A DNA stretch of 32,934 bases from Dehalococcoidia bacterium UBA7891 (GCA_002500485.1 DLRJ01000113.1:88108-121041); one strand, 5' to 3'; counted from the first letter of the stretch, positions 7,485-16,374 are shown. The notes: generated from the sequence alone by a model not told the origin. Numbers and translations: made by a program.

Positions 7485-7528
7485 TTTAAAACTCCTTTCA
7501 CTTCAAATCGTATTTATGCGAAAATTTT

Positions 7529-7702
7529 CTAACCTAGGACGAAAGAGGCTCGGACCAGGAAGAAAAACAACAGAAAAATTATTATTACTGGTATTAGGCA
7601 GCCAAGGCACCCAGCTCTCCATGTGAAATGGAATCCTTTAGAAGCCTTTTTTCCTGAGAGATTAGTGGTTACCCGTTTGTGAGAATTTTCAGGCAGATTC
7701 AT
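7529..7702 (-). CDS. small single-pass membrane protein (57 residues)
   Basis: A short frame in the otherwise gene-free interval 7485-7802. The first 30 residues are basic and polar (NLPENSHKRVTTNLSGKKAS). They are followed by a hydrophobic helix of about 20 residues with two Cys at its start (GCLGCLIPVIIIFLLFFFLV), then RASFVLG and TAG. The positive-inside rule predicts a cytoplasmic N-terminus. The ribosome binding site is weak (GGAC, about 12 bases upstream). It resembles no family I know. The ordered basic region plus transmembrane helix argues for a real gene, but its size leaves doubt. Confidence 0.5.
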   Translation of the reverse strand: MNLPENSHKRVTTNLSGKKASKGFHFTWRAGCLGCLIPVIIIFLLFFFLVRASFVLG

Positions 7703-7802
7703 TACTTATATAAAGTCCTATGATCTGGAGACGTTGGAAATTTTTGACATCTTCGTAAAAATCTCATTTCTTTACCGTATCTAAGAATGGCATTTTTCAA
7801 AA

Positions 7803-9059
7803 TTATTTGGTAGAAATGATTCCGGTTAATCGCAAGTTTTTTATTTCTTGTTCAGAGTATTCTAAGTCTTGTTTCAAAATATAGGCCGTATGTTCGCCAA
7901 CCAGTGGTGATCTGAAAGCATTCCAAGGAGTGCCTTTAAATCTGTAAGGTCGGCCAGCATACCTATAGGTTACTTCATTTCCAAATTCAGTATGGGGGAT
8001 GTCTTCAAACATTTCCCTGTCGTCCAGGAAATGAGGATCATCTAGATTTTCTTCTGGAGATCTGACAATTCCCCATGGGTATTTCAGTTCTTGAGCCCCT
8101 CGATATATCTCGTCTGCTGTGTGATTCAATATAAAATTTCTGACTACTTCAAATGCATGATCAGAGTCCTTTGTATTTGAAGTAATATGCCGAGCCATGT
8201 CTTTGTATTTTTCATCTTCCAAATCTTCTGCCATACCCTTCTCAGACATCCATTTCACTAGTGAAAGCCAAGAATTGAGGTTATTAAAAAGTTGGAAAAC
8301 GATTATGTATTTACCGTCCAGGGTTTTACAAAGGGTTTTTGGGGTTGGGGTAGCTCCTTGATGTCTTCCTGTCTGACGGAAAACTTCTTTGTTGAGGAAT
8401 AAATATGTGGGAATCGACGCTTCTGTAGTTGAGGAACAAGCCTCGTGGGCTGAAACATCTAAATATTGTCCAACACCTGTGAAATCTCTGTAAAAAAGTG
8501 CTGACATTGTGCCAATTAGACCATAGTGGGCGGATATAAAGTCTCCATGTCCACCACTAGGCCTGATAGGAGGGCTGTCTGGCACATCATCGTAGCCACA
8601 CGAATGCATTATCCCTCCCATAGCTAAGGCCACCAAATCGTTAGATTTATAATCTCTATAAGGGCCGTCTTGGCCAAAGGCAGTCAACGAGGTCATCACT
8701 AATTTTTTGTTGGTTTTTTTTAATACTTCATAACCTAAACCTAGTGATTCTAGAAAACCGGGTTTTCTGTCTTCCAGGAACACATCCGCCTTTTTAAGTA
8801 GTTTTTTTACTAAGGCTATGCCTTGCGGAGATTCTAAATCAACGGTAAGGCTTTCCTTGGAGGTGTTCCTAGCCCAGAAATAAAGGCTGGAATTAGGATC
8901 AGGTTTATCGTCCTTGAAAGGTCCGATATTTCTTTCTGGAGAACCTTGCAGTGGCTCTAGCTTTACTACTCTAGCTCCCATATCGCCCATAAGTTTTCCC
9001 ATGTATTGCCCTCGCTCTCCGCATAATTCGACGACAAGCAATCCATTAAGAGCAGTCAT
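7803..9059 (-). CDS. CaiB/BaiF (class III) CoA-transferase, paralogue 1
   Basis: 418 residues of the class III CoA-transferase family, which moves CoA between carboxylic acids through an aspartyl-CoA anhydride. The candidate catalytic Asp is D173 (GGHGDFISAHYGL). Family landmarks are GARVVKLEP near the N-terminus, SLTVDLESPQG, DVFLEDRKPG, and the C-terminal SPLVGEHTAYIL. Its ATG overlaps the TGA of the upstream CoA-transferase by four bases, so the two are translationally coupled and may form a heteromer or act in sequence. It is more divergent at the N-terminus (MTALNGLLVVELCGERGQYMG) than paralogues 2 and 3. Confidence 0.92.
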   Translation of the reverse strand: MTALNGLLVVELCGERGQYMGKLMGDMGARVVKLEPLQGSPERNIGPFKDDKPDPNSSLYFWARNTSKESLTVDLESPQGIALVKKLLKKADVFLEDRKPGFLESLGLGYEVLKKTNKKLVMTSLTAFGQDGPYRDYKSNDLVALAMGGIMHSCGYDDVPDSPPIRPSGGHGDFISAHYGLIGTMSALFYRDFTGVGQYLDVSAHEACSSTTEASIPTYLFLNKEVFRQTGRHQGATPTPKTLCKTLDGKYIIVFQLFNNLNSWLSLVKWMSEKGMAEDLEDEKYKDMARHITSNTKDSDHAFEVVRNFILNHTADEIYRGAQELKYPWGIVRSPEENLDDPHFLDDREMFEDIPHTEFGNEVTYRYAGRPYRFKGTPWNAFRSPLVGEHTAYILKQDLEYSEQEIKNLRLTGIISTK

Positions 9060-10345
9060 GCTATTCCCTGTTCTATAAAGGAAGCAAAATCTTCTCCCGA
9101 AGTTCCTAGCAAATCCATATAGATCTCGGCAGAATGTTCACTGAGTAAGGGAGAAGCTGATTTGAGTTCCCAGGGTGTTTCTGACATTTTCATTGGCATG
9201 GCTTCTACTTTGGTATCTCCTAGTTCTCCATGTTTAATAGTGGGTAGAAAATCTCTTTCTTTAAGTTGAGGGTCTTCTTCTATTCTTTCTCTAGGAGTTT
9301 GAATTGCACCAGCAGGAACACCAAAACTTTGAAGATGATGCATCACTTCGTGTGGGGTTCTGTTAATTGTCCAAGTTTCGATGTGCTGATCTAGTTCATC
9401 TTGGTTTTCGTACCTTAATGCCATCGTAGAAAATTTTTTGTCATTTATCCACAAAGGGTTGTTAATTGCTTTTGATAAGGCATACCATTCCTCCTCATTG
9501 GTTACTGTAATTACGCACCAACGGTCTTTCCCTCGACACCTGTATGAATTATGGGGAGCAATTTTTTTGTCTGGGGCTGTGTTTCCCGGTGGCATGCCTT
9601 CTCTTCTGAACGGTCTGCTGTTTACAGTGTAATCAAGGATAGAAGTGCCGGTCATTCCTATACCGGCCTCGACTTGAGATAAATCTAAATGCTGCCCCTT
9701 GCCAGTTGAATTTCTATGTTTCAGAGCCATCAATATTGCTAATGCTCCGTAGAATCCTCCTGTGTGATCCATATATGAAAAACCCCAACCGGCCGACTCC
9801 TCTCCAGGTAGCCCCGACATAAATGTTAGGCCTGAAAGAGCCTGTGCTGTTGGACCCCAAGTTACATAATCCCTATCTCTTCCACTGTGTCCGAATCCCG
9901 ACATGCTGCAATAAATGATATCTGGGCGTATCTTTTTCTGATCCTCGTAGCTGAGTCCCCATTTTTCCAGTACTCTAGAACTAAAATTTTCTACAATCAC
10001 ATCAGAAATAGAAATGAGTTCTTTCAGTTTTTCCATACCAGTCGGGTGCATCACATTTAGTGTCACACTCTTTTTGTTGCGGTTGAGAGTGTTAAACAAA
10101 CCGCTTCTGTTTGGTGAACCGTCAGCATCGATTGGTAGGATATTTCTGCAGTAATCAAGAGCAGCTTCATTTTCTACCTTAATGACTTCTGCTCCAAAAT
10201 CTGCGAGTAATCTTGTGCATTGAGGCCCAGCTACAATCCAAGATAAATCTATGACCCTTACCCCTTCTAATGCATTTTTACTGAGTGGTTTTTCTTGCAC
10301 GTTAATCTGTTCTTCCTCTTTTACTCGCATAAGATTCTTGGGCAT
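9056..10345 (-). CDS. CaiB/BaiF (class III) CoA-transferase, paralogue 2
   Basis: 429 residues. The class III fold is clear: LEGVRVIDLSWIVAGPQCTR, GAEVIKVENE, KKSVTLNVMHPTG, ISDVIVENFSSRVLEKWGLSY, candidate catalytic D193 (SYMDHTGGFYGA), and the C-terminal SPLLSEHSAEI. About 25 residues precede the conserved core. The first ATG has no ribosome binding site, so ATG six codons in, or a later GTG after AAAGAGGAAG, may be the true start. It is first of a coupled pair with paralogue 1, and divergent from the PAC2 gene across a short intergenic region. The acyl substrate is unknown. Confidence 0.92.
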   Translation of the reverse strand: MPKNLMRVKEEEQINVQEKPLSKNALEGVRVIDLSWIVAGPQCTRLLADFGAEVIKVENEAALDYCRNILPIDADGSPNRSGLFNTLNRNKKSVTLNVMHPTGMEKLKELISISDVIVENFSSRVLEKWGLSYEDQKKIRPDIIYCSMSGFGHSGRDRDYVTWGPTAQALSGLTFMSGLPGEESAGWGFSYMDHTGGFYGALAILMALKHRNSTGKGQHLDLSQVEAGIGMTGTSILDYTVNSRPFRREGMPPGNTAPDKKIAPHNSYRCRGKDRWCVITVTNEEEWYALSKAINNPLWINDKKFSTMALRYENQDELDQHIETWTINRTPHEVMHHLQSFGVPAGAIQTPRERIEEDPQLKERDFLPTIKHGELGDTKVEAMPMKMSETPWELKSASPLLSEHSAEIYMDLLGTSGEDFASFIEQGIA

Positions 10346-10373
10346 TATACAGGGATAATTTCCTGTTTTGAGC

Positions 10374-10403
10374 CTGATATGAATAATACGGCTGGTGTAT
10401 AAT
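10374..10403 (+). promoter_or_regulatory. possible promoter of the PAC2 gene
   Basis: A consensus TATAAT at 10398-10403 with a weak -35, CTGATA (10374-10379), 18 bases upstream. It lies in the divergent region between a CoA-transferase and the PAC2 gene, about 60 bases before the PAC2 start. Confidence 0.4.
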
Positions 10404-10464
10404 TCTGAGCCTATAGAGTGATTTTATCTAAGTAAATTTTTCATTTTGGTGGTTGAACAGGTTT

Positions 10465-11403
10465 ATGAGAGTTGGTGAATTTGAACTAGTTGATCCTGTG
10501 CCTGAGATGAATAATACCGTGGCTATCGGTATGTTACGTCCTTGGGTAGATGTGGGAAGAGTTGGTACCTTATCGTTAAGGAAATTAGAACAATATCTTG
10601 GTGCTAAAGAACTTGGCCGGTTGGCCAAACCTGGAAAATTTTTTGATTTCACCAGATATCGGCCAAGGATGCGTATCATAAACGGCAAACGAGTTTTCAC
10701 TAAACCAAATACCATTATCCATCACGCCAAAGATCAGTATTCGGGTCGAGATTACATTTTCATCCACATAAGGGAACCTCATAATTTTGGAGAGGAATAT
10801 ACTGACTCAATAGTTGATTTATTCAATCATTGTAATGTGACTGAATACTGCCGAGTTGGTGGTATGTATGACTCAGTCCCACATACTAGGCCAATTTTAG
10901 TTACAGGCTCCATGACAGACGAGCAAGAAGGGAAGGCCGGATCTCTATTGAATCCCCGTCGTAGTACCTATCAGGGACCTACGTCCATAATTAATCAGGT
11001 TAATGAAGATTTGACCGAGCGAGGTGTCCAAAATACTACTTTGATGGCACATTTGCCACAATACGTCCAATTGGATGAAGACCATTTGGGTGCATCTAGG
11101 CTGTTGGAGGTTTTGTGTGCTGTGTATGGGTTTCCCGCGGATCTAGCAGAGAAAAGCAAAGGAGACCAACAGTACAAAGATATTGAACGAGCGATAGACT
11201 ATGGGGGAGAGGTGGGCACTTTGATAAAACAATTGGAAACCTACTTTGATAGAGTTCTTAGTCGATCTGAAGGCCAAGAAGATTCGGAAAATTTAAGTGA
11301 AGAGGATGTGGAAATTAACCTATCGTCGGATGTTCAAGATTTCTTAAATGAGATGGGTGAGCGGTTTGAGGATGAGGGAAGTGATAGTAGCCAGAGGAAC
11401 TAA
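10465..11403 (+). CDS. PAC2 family protein (proteasome-assembly-chaperone-like)
   Basis: 312 residues from ATG 10465. TTG 10453 is an in-frame alternative; AACAGG precedes the ATG closely. The pattern VGEFELVDPVPEMNNTVAI, RPWVDVGRVGTLSLRKLEQYL, FFDFTRYRP, and PILVTGSMTDE fits the PAC2 family found in archaea, actinobacteria and Chloroflexota. The C-terminal 45 residues are acidic (SEGQEDSENLSEEDVE). Some PAC2 members are linked to proteasome assembly, but bacterial members are mostly uncharacterised and no proteasome gene is visible here. Its TAA overlaps the convergent aldo/keto reductase stop. Confidence 0.75.
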   Translation: MRVGEFELVDPVPEMNNTVAIGMLRPWVDVGRVGTLSLRKLEQYLGAKELGRLAKPGKFFDFTRYRPRMRIINGKRVFTKPNTIIHHAKDQYSGRDYIFIHIREPHNFGEEYTDSIVDLFNHCNVTEYCRVGGMYDSVPHTRPILVTGSMTDEQEGKAGSLLNPRRSTYQGPTSIINQVNEDLTERGVQNTTLMAHLPQYVQLDEDHLGASRLLEVLCAVYGFPADLAEKSKGDQQYKDIERAIDYGGEVGTLIKQLETYFDRVLSRSEGQEDSENLSEEDVEINLSSDVQDFLNEMGERFEDEGSDSSQRN

Positions 11404-12191
11404 ATACACCTTTCAGTCTCACGTTTGACAAAATCTCTCAATTCTTTTGGCATTTGTATTGCACCTAAAGAATTCTCTTTTATCCTTTTGGGATTAGATG
11501 TTGCTGGTATTGCTGATGTTATAACCTCATTTGATATAACCCAAGACAACAAGGCCTGAGCCCAGGTTTTGATGCCTAAATCAGATAAAGGGCCCAAGTC
11601 AGGACTTATTCGAAGGTCTTTCACGTATTTTCCTTTTTGTAGTGGTTCCATTACCAGAACTCCTATTTCCATTGATTCCGCTAACGGGAGTACACCAGAT
11701 TCCACTCGTGTGTTAATAACATTGTAAGGAATTTGGATAGAATCGATTTTGCCGGTTTTCACAATGTCCATCATTTCTGGATAGTCACTAGGAGTCATAC
11801 AGGTTAGGCCCACTAAACCTATCTTTCCTTCATTTTTCAGACTAGTAAGAGTTGGTAGGTGGGTCTTCCAATCTACTAAATTATGTATTTGGAGAATATG
11901 AATGTACTCAGTTTTCAGCAACGAAAATGAGGTATCAATTTGGTCTAAACCAGATCGATAGCCTGTCGTCCACACTTTTGTAGCTATTTGAAATTTTGAG
12001 GGATCATTTTCTTGAATTGCTAATCCTAGGACTTTTTCTGCGTTGCCATACATTGGTGAGGAATCGACGAGGGTCACCCCATTATTTTGACATTCCTCCA
12101 CTATTTTATTTCGAACGGAGAAAACTTTTGGAATCGAATCATCTCCATCAAAAGTCCTGGAGGTTCCCATACCAACGGCAGGGAATTCCAT
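11400..12191 (-). CDS. aldo/keto reductase
   Basis: 263 residues from ATG 12191; a TTG seven codons earlier is possible. This is the AKR (beta/alpha)8 family, using NADPH to reduce carbonyls. The catalytic tetrad is D43 (LVDSSPMYG), Y48, K72 (ATKVW) and H103 (LQIHNLVDW). The C-terminal half keeps the SAIPATSNPKRIKEN cofactor loop. It is last in a minus-strand group with the DUF4286-like and formyltransferase genes, and overlaps the PAC2 gene tail to tail by four bases. The substrate is unknown. Confidence 0.9.
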   Translation of the reverse strand: MEFPAVGMGTSRTFDGDDSIPKVFSVRNKIVEECQNNGVTLVDSSPMYGNAEKVLGLAIQENDPSKFQIATKVWTTGYRSGLDQIDTSFSLLKTEYIHILQIHNLVDWKTHLPTLTSLKNEGKIGLVGLTCMTPSDYPEMMDIVKTGKIDSIQIPYNVINTRVESGVLPLAESMEIGVLVMEPLQKGKYVKDLRISPDLGPLSDLGIKTWAQALLSWVISNEVITSAIPATSNPKRIKENSLGAIQMPKELRDFVKRETERCI

Positions 12192-12224
12192 TTCTCTTAT
12201 TTTTCTGAACAATATTTGCTACAC

Positions 12225-12572
12225 TTAATTTTTATTTTTTAGTAATACGTGCCTTCTGTTGAAGGTGTGTTGTCTGACTTCAGTAGCCCATCTACCTTTA
12301 TCCACAGCAGCAGCCCATTGTGGGGATGTCAGGACCTTTGGATCCTCTATTTCATAGATTGCTGTGTGCTTCGGTTGGTTTTCTATAATTATTTCTTGTT
12401 CTACTCCTCCGATTACCATTTTCAATGGCTCCGTGGTAAATCTGGCTATGGCTAATACTCCAGGCACCTCAGACAGATATGGTATGTGTTCTTTGTCATA
12501 TACCTCGTTAAATAGAGCTTCTTTGTCCTGAGGTACATCCATTGCAGCTGAGAAATAGTATTTTCCGTTCAT
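12225..12572 (-). CDS. DUF4286-like dimeric alpha/beta-barrel protein
   Basis: 115 residues with the EthD/DUF4286 pattern: an N-terminal strand, DKEALFNEVYDKEHIPYLSE (family consensus WYDEEHVP), VPGVLAIARF, and TAIYEIEDPKVLTSPQW. These small ferredoxin-fold proteins bind or rearrange aromatic or ketide substrates in some cases, but most are uncharacterised. The start is supported by AAAGGAG seven bases upstream. It sits between the formyltransferase and aldo/keto reductase genes on the same strand, so a shared catabolic task is likely. Confidence 0.78.
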   Translation of the reverse strand: MNGKYYFSAAMDVPQDKEALFNEVYDKEHIPYLSEVPGVLAIARFTTEPLKMVIGGVEQEIIIENQPKHTAIYEIEDPKVLTSPQWAAAVDKGRWATEVRQHTFNRRHVLLKNKN

Positions 12573-12620
12573 TTGCTAACTCCTTTCGGTAGATAAAAAT
12601 TAATAAAGGTTAATAAACGT

Positions 12621-13541
12621 CTAAAGTCCGAACCTGTCGCCTACTTTCAGTCCGTGGGATTCAACAAAATCTGAGGCCATAATTTTTGTTTCTTTGTCTA
12701 CTTTGACCCTGCCTATATGGATGAAGCCGTCCGAAACCGACAAACTGAACGACTCATCCGATATTTTCGTTACGGTTCCAGGAGGTTGATCATGTTTGGA
12801 AGATTCAAAAGATGTGTTGAATAAGTAAATTGACTTTTTGTTCCACACCGTATTGGCTCCAGGGCTAGGATCAGACCCTCTAACCAGATTATAGATTTCT
12901 ATTCCAGGTTTATTCCAATCTATGCTTACGTCATCTGACCTGCACCACCCCTCGTATGTGGCTTTGCTGTGGTCTTGTTCAACTTTGGGGGCGGTACCAT
13001 TTTTAACCATTTCGACTGCTTCAACCATTGCATCCACCCCAGCAGGGTAGAGTTTGCCAAAATAAATCGATCCCAAAGTGTCGGTTTCAGTAATATCAAA
13101 TTCTTTTTGTAAAAGTATTGGACCTGTGTCGAGACCTTTGTCCGGCCAGAAAATAGTGAGTCCAGTTTTTGATTTCCCTTGTATGATGGGCCAATTAATT
13201 GAACTAGGCCCTCTATGTTCTGGAAGTAAAGATGGATGATACTGAATAGTTCCCAAGCGAGGTCCTTCAAGGATTTCGTCTGGGACTATATCGGTAACAA
13301 AGGCCATCACACATAGATCTATGTGTAACGATAGAAATTCTCTAATTGCTTCTTTATCTCGCATTCTTTTGTATTGGAATACTGGTATTTGATTTTCTAA
13401 TGCTGACGATTTTATGGGATCTTCAGGTCTACCTGGATTGTCCGGTGGACAAAGCACAGCTACTACGTTTTCTTTTTTATCTACCAGTGCATTTAAGACA
13501 TCTTTGCCAAAAGCAGCTTGTCCTATTATGGCGATTTTCAT
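12621..13541 (-). CDS. formyltransferase-fold protein resembling the hydrolase domain of 10-formyl-THF dehydrogenase
   Basis: 306 residues: an N-terminal formyltransferase domain and a C-terminal Fmt_C-like domain. The motif YHPSLLPEHRGPSSINWPII and IFWPDKGLDTG place H102 and D138 at the catalytic positions. The preceding Asn of GART/Fmt enzymes (N-x-H) is Gln (Q100). The string YHPSLLP-x-HRG, FWxDxGLDTG, then ATYEG and IxNxxRGxDPxPGA, matches the N-terminal hydrolase domain of animal 10-formyltetrahydrofolate dehydrogenase more closely than Met-tRNA formyltransferase. It is therefore probably a stand-alone formyl-THF hydrolase or a sugar/amine formyltransferase, not the housekeeping Fmt. AGGAG eight bases upstream supports the start. 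Confidence 0.8.
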   Translation of the reverse strand: MKIAIIGQAAFGKDVLNALVDKKENVVAVLCPPDNPGRPEDPIKSSALENQIPVFQYKRMRDKEAIREFLSLHIDLCVMAFVTDIVPDEILEGPRLGTIQYHPSLLPEHRGPSSINWPIIQGKSKTGLTIFWPDKGLDTGPILLQKEFDITETDTLGSIYFGKLYPAGVDAMVEAVEMVKNGTAPKVEQDHSKATYEGWCRSDDVSIDWNKPGIEIYNLVRGSDPSPGANTVWNKKSIYLFNTSFESSKHDQPPGTVTKISDESFSLSVSDGFIHIGRVKVDKETKIMASDFVESHGLKVGDRFGL

Positions 13542-13642
13542 ATCAATATCTCCTATACGGTCATTTGGGAGGTATGGTCCACGCTGGAATATAACACATC
13601 AATTGACCGTACCTCTGGGCGAACATAACATGAGAGCAGGTA

Positions 13643-14938
13643 ATGACAGATTCAATTACTTATAAGACCATTTTAGAGAAGAGGTTAATTTTGGCCGAAG
13701 TTAAAAAATCGATGTCTCCTTTGTCGGGCCTTAGGGTACTGGGTGTGACTGTCTACCTCGCAGGACCATTTGCGATGATGAATTTAGCTAGATTGGGGGC
13801 CGAATGTATAAAAGTAGAAATGCCGGGTGTGGGAGATCCATCTAGAGGAAATGGACCCTTTGCCTCTCCTGACGGATATGTGGAAACGCAGGAGTCTGAA
13901 AAGCATCTTTCTACTCGGTTTCTTAAAAGGGCTCAGGGTCTGAAAAGTGTTACTTTGAATCTAAAAGATCCAAAAGGCCTGGAAATGTTTATGGAGCTAG
14001 TGAAAAAATCAGATGTACTAGTCGAAAATTTATCGCCCGGCGCTATGAAGAGATTAGGTTTGGGTTACGAGAAAGTAGCAAAGGTTAATCCGGGAATTGT
14101 TTATACTTCTATTTCAGGATATGGTCAATCCGGTCCGTATTCACACCAAAAGGCTCATGATCCACAAATTCAAGGCATGAGTGGCCTTATGGATATAAAC
14201 GGATCAGAAAGTGAACCTCCTACCAGGGTTGGGTTTTATATTGGAGATTTGGTAACACCTCTTTTTGCCTGCTATTCAGTTCTTGCAGCGCTCAGAGAAA
14301 AAGATAAGACTGGTTATGGTCAATATTTGGATGTGTCCATGATGGATTCATTAACCTCCCTCATGTTTATGGAAAATTTGGAAGAAGCCATTATGTACGG
14401 TGAACCACTTAGGCAGGGAAATAATAGCCGAGGAGGCCCGATGGGGCTCTATCACACCAAGGATGGAGACATCACCTTAACTGTTGCCAGTGATGATCAG
14501 TGGAGCAGATTGGCTAAGGCGTTAGATGCTCCGGAATTAACAGTAAATCCAAAATTTGCTACCTTTATCGAACGAAATTGGAATGTTGTCGAGGCTCGAG
14601 AGGAAGTACAGGGTCTACTTGATCGTTACACTAGAAATGAGGCGATAGCATTATTAGAGGAAAATAAAGTTCCTTGTGGGTTGGTAAGAACTGTGCCGGA
14701 AATAATAGAAGACTCACATTTTTGGGATCGAGGAACCCTTCAGCCAATGAAAAGTTCAGCTTTTGCTGATGCCGTTCCAGGAATTGCATCAGGTTTTCCT
14801 GTTGATTTTTCTGGTGGTGAATTACCCCAGTCGAAAGGTGCACCAATGTTAGGTGAGCACAACCATGAGATATATCATGAGGTTCTCGGGATCAGCTCGG
14901 AAGATCTTGAAGGATATGAACGAAATGGAATCATTTAA
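13643..14938 (+). CDS. CaiB/BaiF (class III) CoA-transferase, paralogue 3
   Basis: 431 residues from ATG 13643. Core motifs are LSGLRVLGVTVYLAGPFAMM, GAECIKVEMPG, LKSVTLNLKDPKG, DVLVENLSPGAMKRLGLGY, candidate catalytic D202 (FYIGDLVTPLFA) and APMLGEHNHEIY. Three starts compete. ATG 13643 follows AGAGCAGG. TTG 13691 follows a good AGAAGAGG at six bases. ATG 13712 gives the family-typical beginning MSPLSGLRVLG. The CitE-like gene follows after 24 bases, suggesting that the CoA-ester made here is cleaved there. Confidence 0.9.
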   Translation: MTDSITYKTILEKRLILAEVKKSMSPLSGLRVLGVTVYLAGPFAMMNLARLGAECIKVEMPGVGDPSRGNGPFASPDGYVETQESEKHLSTRFLKRAQGLKSVTLNLKDPKGLEMFMELVKKSDVLVENLSPGAMKRLGLGYEKVAKVNPGIVYTSISGYGQSGPYSHQKAHDPQIQGMSGLMDINGSESEPPTRVGFYIGDLVTPLFACYSVLAALREKDKTGYGQYLDVSMMDSLTSLMFMENLEEAIMYGEPLRQGNNSRGGPMGLYHTKDGDITLTVASDDQWSRLAKALDAPELTVNPKFATFIERNWNVVEAREEVQGLLDRYTRNEAIALLEENKVPCGLVRTVPEIIEDSHFWDRGTLQPMKSSAFADAVPGIASGFPVDFSGGELPQSKGAPMLGEHNHEIYHEVLGISSEDLEGYERNGII

Positions 14939-14962
14939 AATTAATAAGAAAGGGAGGCATTG

Positions 14963-15865
14963 ATGAGGGGCCAAGCTAAACCTTTGCGTACCATGCTTTA
15001 TGTACCTGCTAATAAAGAAGATTGGGTCAGGAAAGCTCCAAAATATGGTGCAGATGCTCTTATCTTGGATATTGAAGACTCTGTACCTTTAGACGAGAAG
15101 CAAAACGCACGGGAAATCGTGTCTAGAATGGTTCCAGAATTAGCTGCGCAAGGTATAACAGTATTGGTAAGAGTCAATGATATTGATACAGGACTTACTG
15201 CAGAAGATGTAGCTTACGCGGTTCAGGAAGGCCTTTACGCTATTACTCTGCCGATGGTGAAAGGACCTGCAGATGTAAGAAAACTTGACTCCTTTATTTC
15301 TAGTGAGGAGAAGAAAAAAGGTATAGATCTGGGGAAGATATTGATCGACCCTGGCTTGGAAACAGCTACAGGGCTCAGGTTTGCTTATGACGTGGGAACT
15401 TCATCAGATCGAGTTGCGCATATGGGGGCTGGAGGTGGTAGGGGAGGAGACATAGCTAGAGCTGTAGGATATCGATGGACTCCTGAAGGCACAGAAACTT
15501 TATTTATCCGCTCAAAAGTACTATTAGACGCTCGAGCAGCTGGTGTACCTTTTCCATTGACTGGCTTGTGGCAGGACATACATGATCATGAAGGATTAAG
15601 GAGCTTCGCGCAGCATTCGAGAGAGCTAGGCTATAACGGAATGACAGTTATACATCCGTCTCACGTTCCAATAGTGAATGAAATATTTTCTCCGAGTAAA
15701 GATGAGATAAGTGAGTGGCAAGATTTAGTTCAATCAATGAAGGAGATTAGAGAGAGTGGGGGGGCCGCCGTTTCTTTTCAAGGCGGAATGGTTGATATTG
15801 CTCATGAGAAAACAGCTTTGGAGATGCTTGATATGGCTCGTGCTTTGGGATTGTTGGATGATTAA
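14963..15865 (+). CDS. CitE / HpcH-HpaI family CoA-ester lyase
   Basis: 300 residues from ATG 14963, five bases after AGGGAGG; the TTG at 14960 is too close to that site. TIM-barrel family that cleaves or condenses beta-hydroxy or malyl/citramalyl-type CoA esters with a divalent metal. Motifs are RTMLYVPANKEDWVRKA, ADALILDIEDSVP (metal-site E/D), TVLVRVND and GMTVIHPSHVPIVNEIF. The usual IETAxG segment reads IDPGLETATGL, followed by a Gly-rich MGAGGGRGGDIARAVG loop where typical CitE enzymes have FGxxDLxxDLG, so it is a divergent member. It is co-transcribed with CoA-transferase 3, and its stop overlaps the convergent FMN reductase by four bases. Confidence 0.88.
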   Translation: MRGQAKPLRTMLYVPANKEDWVRKAPKYGADALILDIEDSVPLDEKQNAREIVSRMVPELAAQGITVLVRVNDIDTGLTAEDVAYAVQEGLYAITLPMVKGPADVRKLDSFISSEEKKKGIDLGKILIDPGLETATGLRFAYDVGTSSDRVAHMGAGGGRGGDIARAVGYRWTPEGTETLFIRSKVLLDARAAGVPFPLTGLWQDIHDHEGLRSFAQHSRELGYNGMTVIHPSHVPIVNEIFSPSKDEISEWQDLVQSMKEIRESGGAAVSFQGGMVDIAHEKTALEMLDMARALGLLDD

Positions 15866-16374
15866 CCAGACGTATTGATAATTTCATTCACTGATTGATC
15901 AATCATTTCCTTTAAATTTTGACCTGGATTTCCATCTTCATTCCAATGCTCTCCCCAAGAGTAAATCGACTTGTTGGCGACGACGGCTCCTAATGTCCTG
16001 ACCATTGGAGTCAAACCATGTTCAACTGACAAAGCGTGTTCTGCAGATCCTCCGGTTTGGATGGGTAGCACTAATTTGCCAGACAGGGAATTTTCTGGAA
16101 ATTGATCAAAAAAAGTTTTTAGTAGACCTGTATAGGTGGCTCTATATGTCGGGGTGGCAGCGATGACCACATCGGAATTAAGGACACGTTCTATAGAATC
16201 ATTTAATGCTTTATCTTTACTCCTTAATAAAAGAGCTTCTGGCGAAATTTTGGACAAATCCGCCAGTGCTGTGTCCCACCGTTCTTTAGGGAGCCTATCA
16301 ATAAAAATATTTACGATTTTTTCAGAAGATGAACCTTGGAATGGACTTCCTAGAACCGCCGATAATATTTTCAT
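15862..16374 (-). CDS. SsuE-like NAD(P)H-dependent FMN reductase
   Basis: 170 residues of the flavodoxin-fold reductase family. SAVLGSPFQGSSSEKI is the phosphate-binding loop, and IAATPTYRATYTGLLKTFFDQ is the SsuE-type flavin and tetramer segment. GKLVLPIQTGG and TLGAVVANKSIYSW complete the match. It supplies reduced FMN to the neighbouring monooxygenase. Its ATG overlaps the monooxygenase TGA (ATGA), so the two components are made together. Confidence 0.9.
   Translation of the reverse strand: MKILSAVLGSPFQGSSSEKIVNIFIDRLPKERWDTALADLSKISPEALLLRSKDKALNDSIERVLNSDVVIAATPTYRATYTGLLKTFFDQFPENSLSGKLVLPIQTGGSAEHALSVEHGLTPMVRTLGAVVANKSIYSWGEHWNEDGNPGQNLKEMIDQSVNEIINTSG

Noticed and set aside
12621..13541. 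Housekeeping methionyl-tRNA formyltransferase
   Set aside because: The catalytic N-x-H reads Q-x-H and the motifs follow the formyl-THF dehydrogenase hydrolase domain; the gene context is catabolic.
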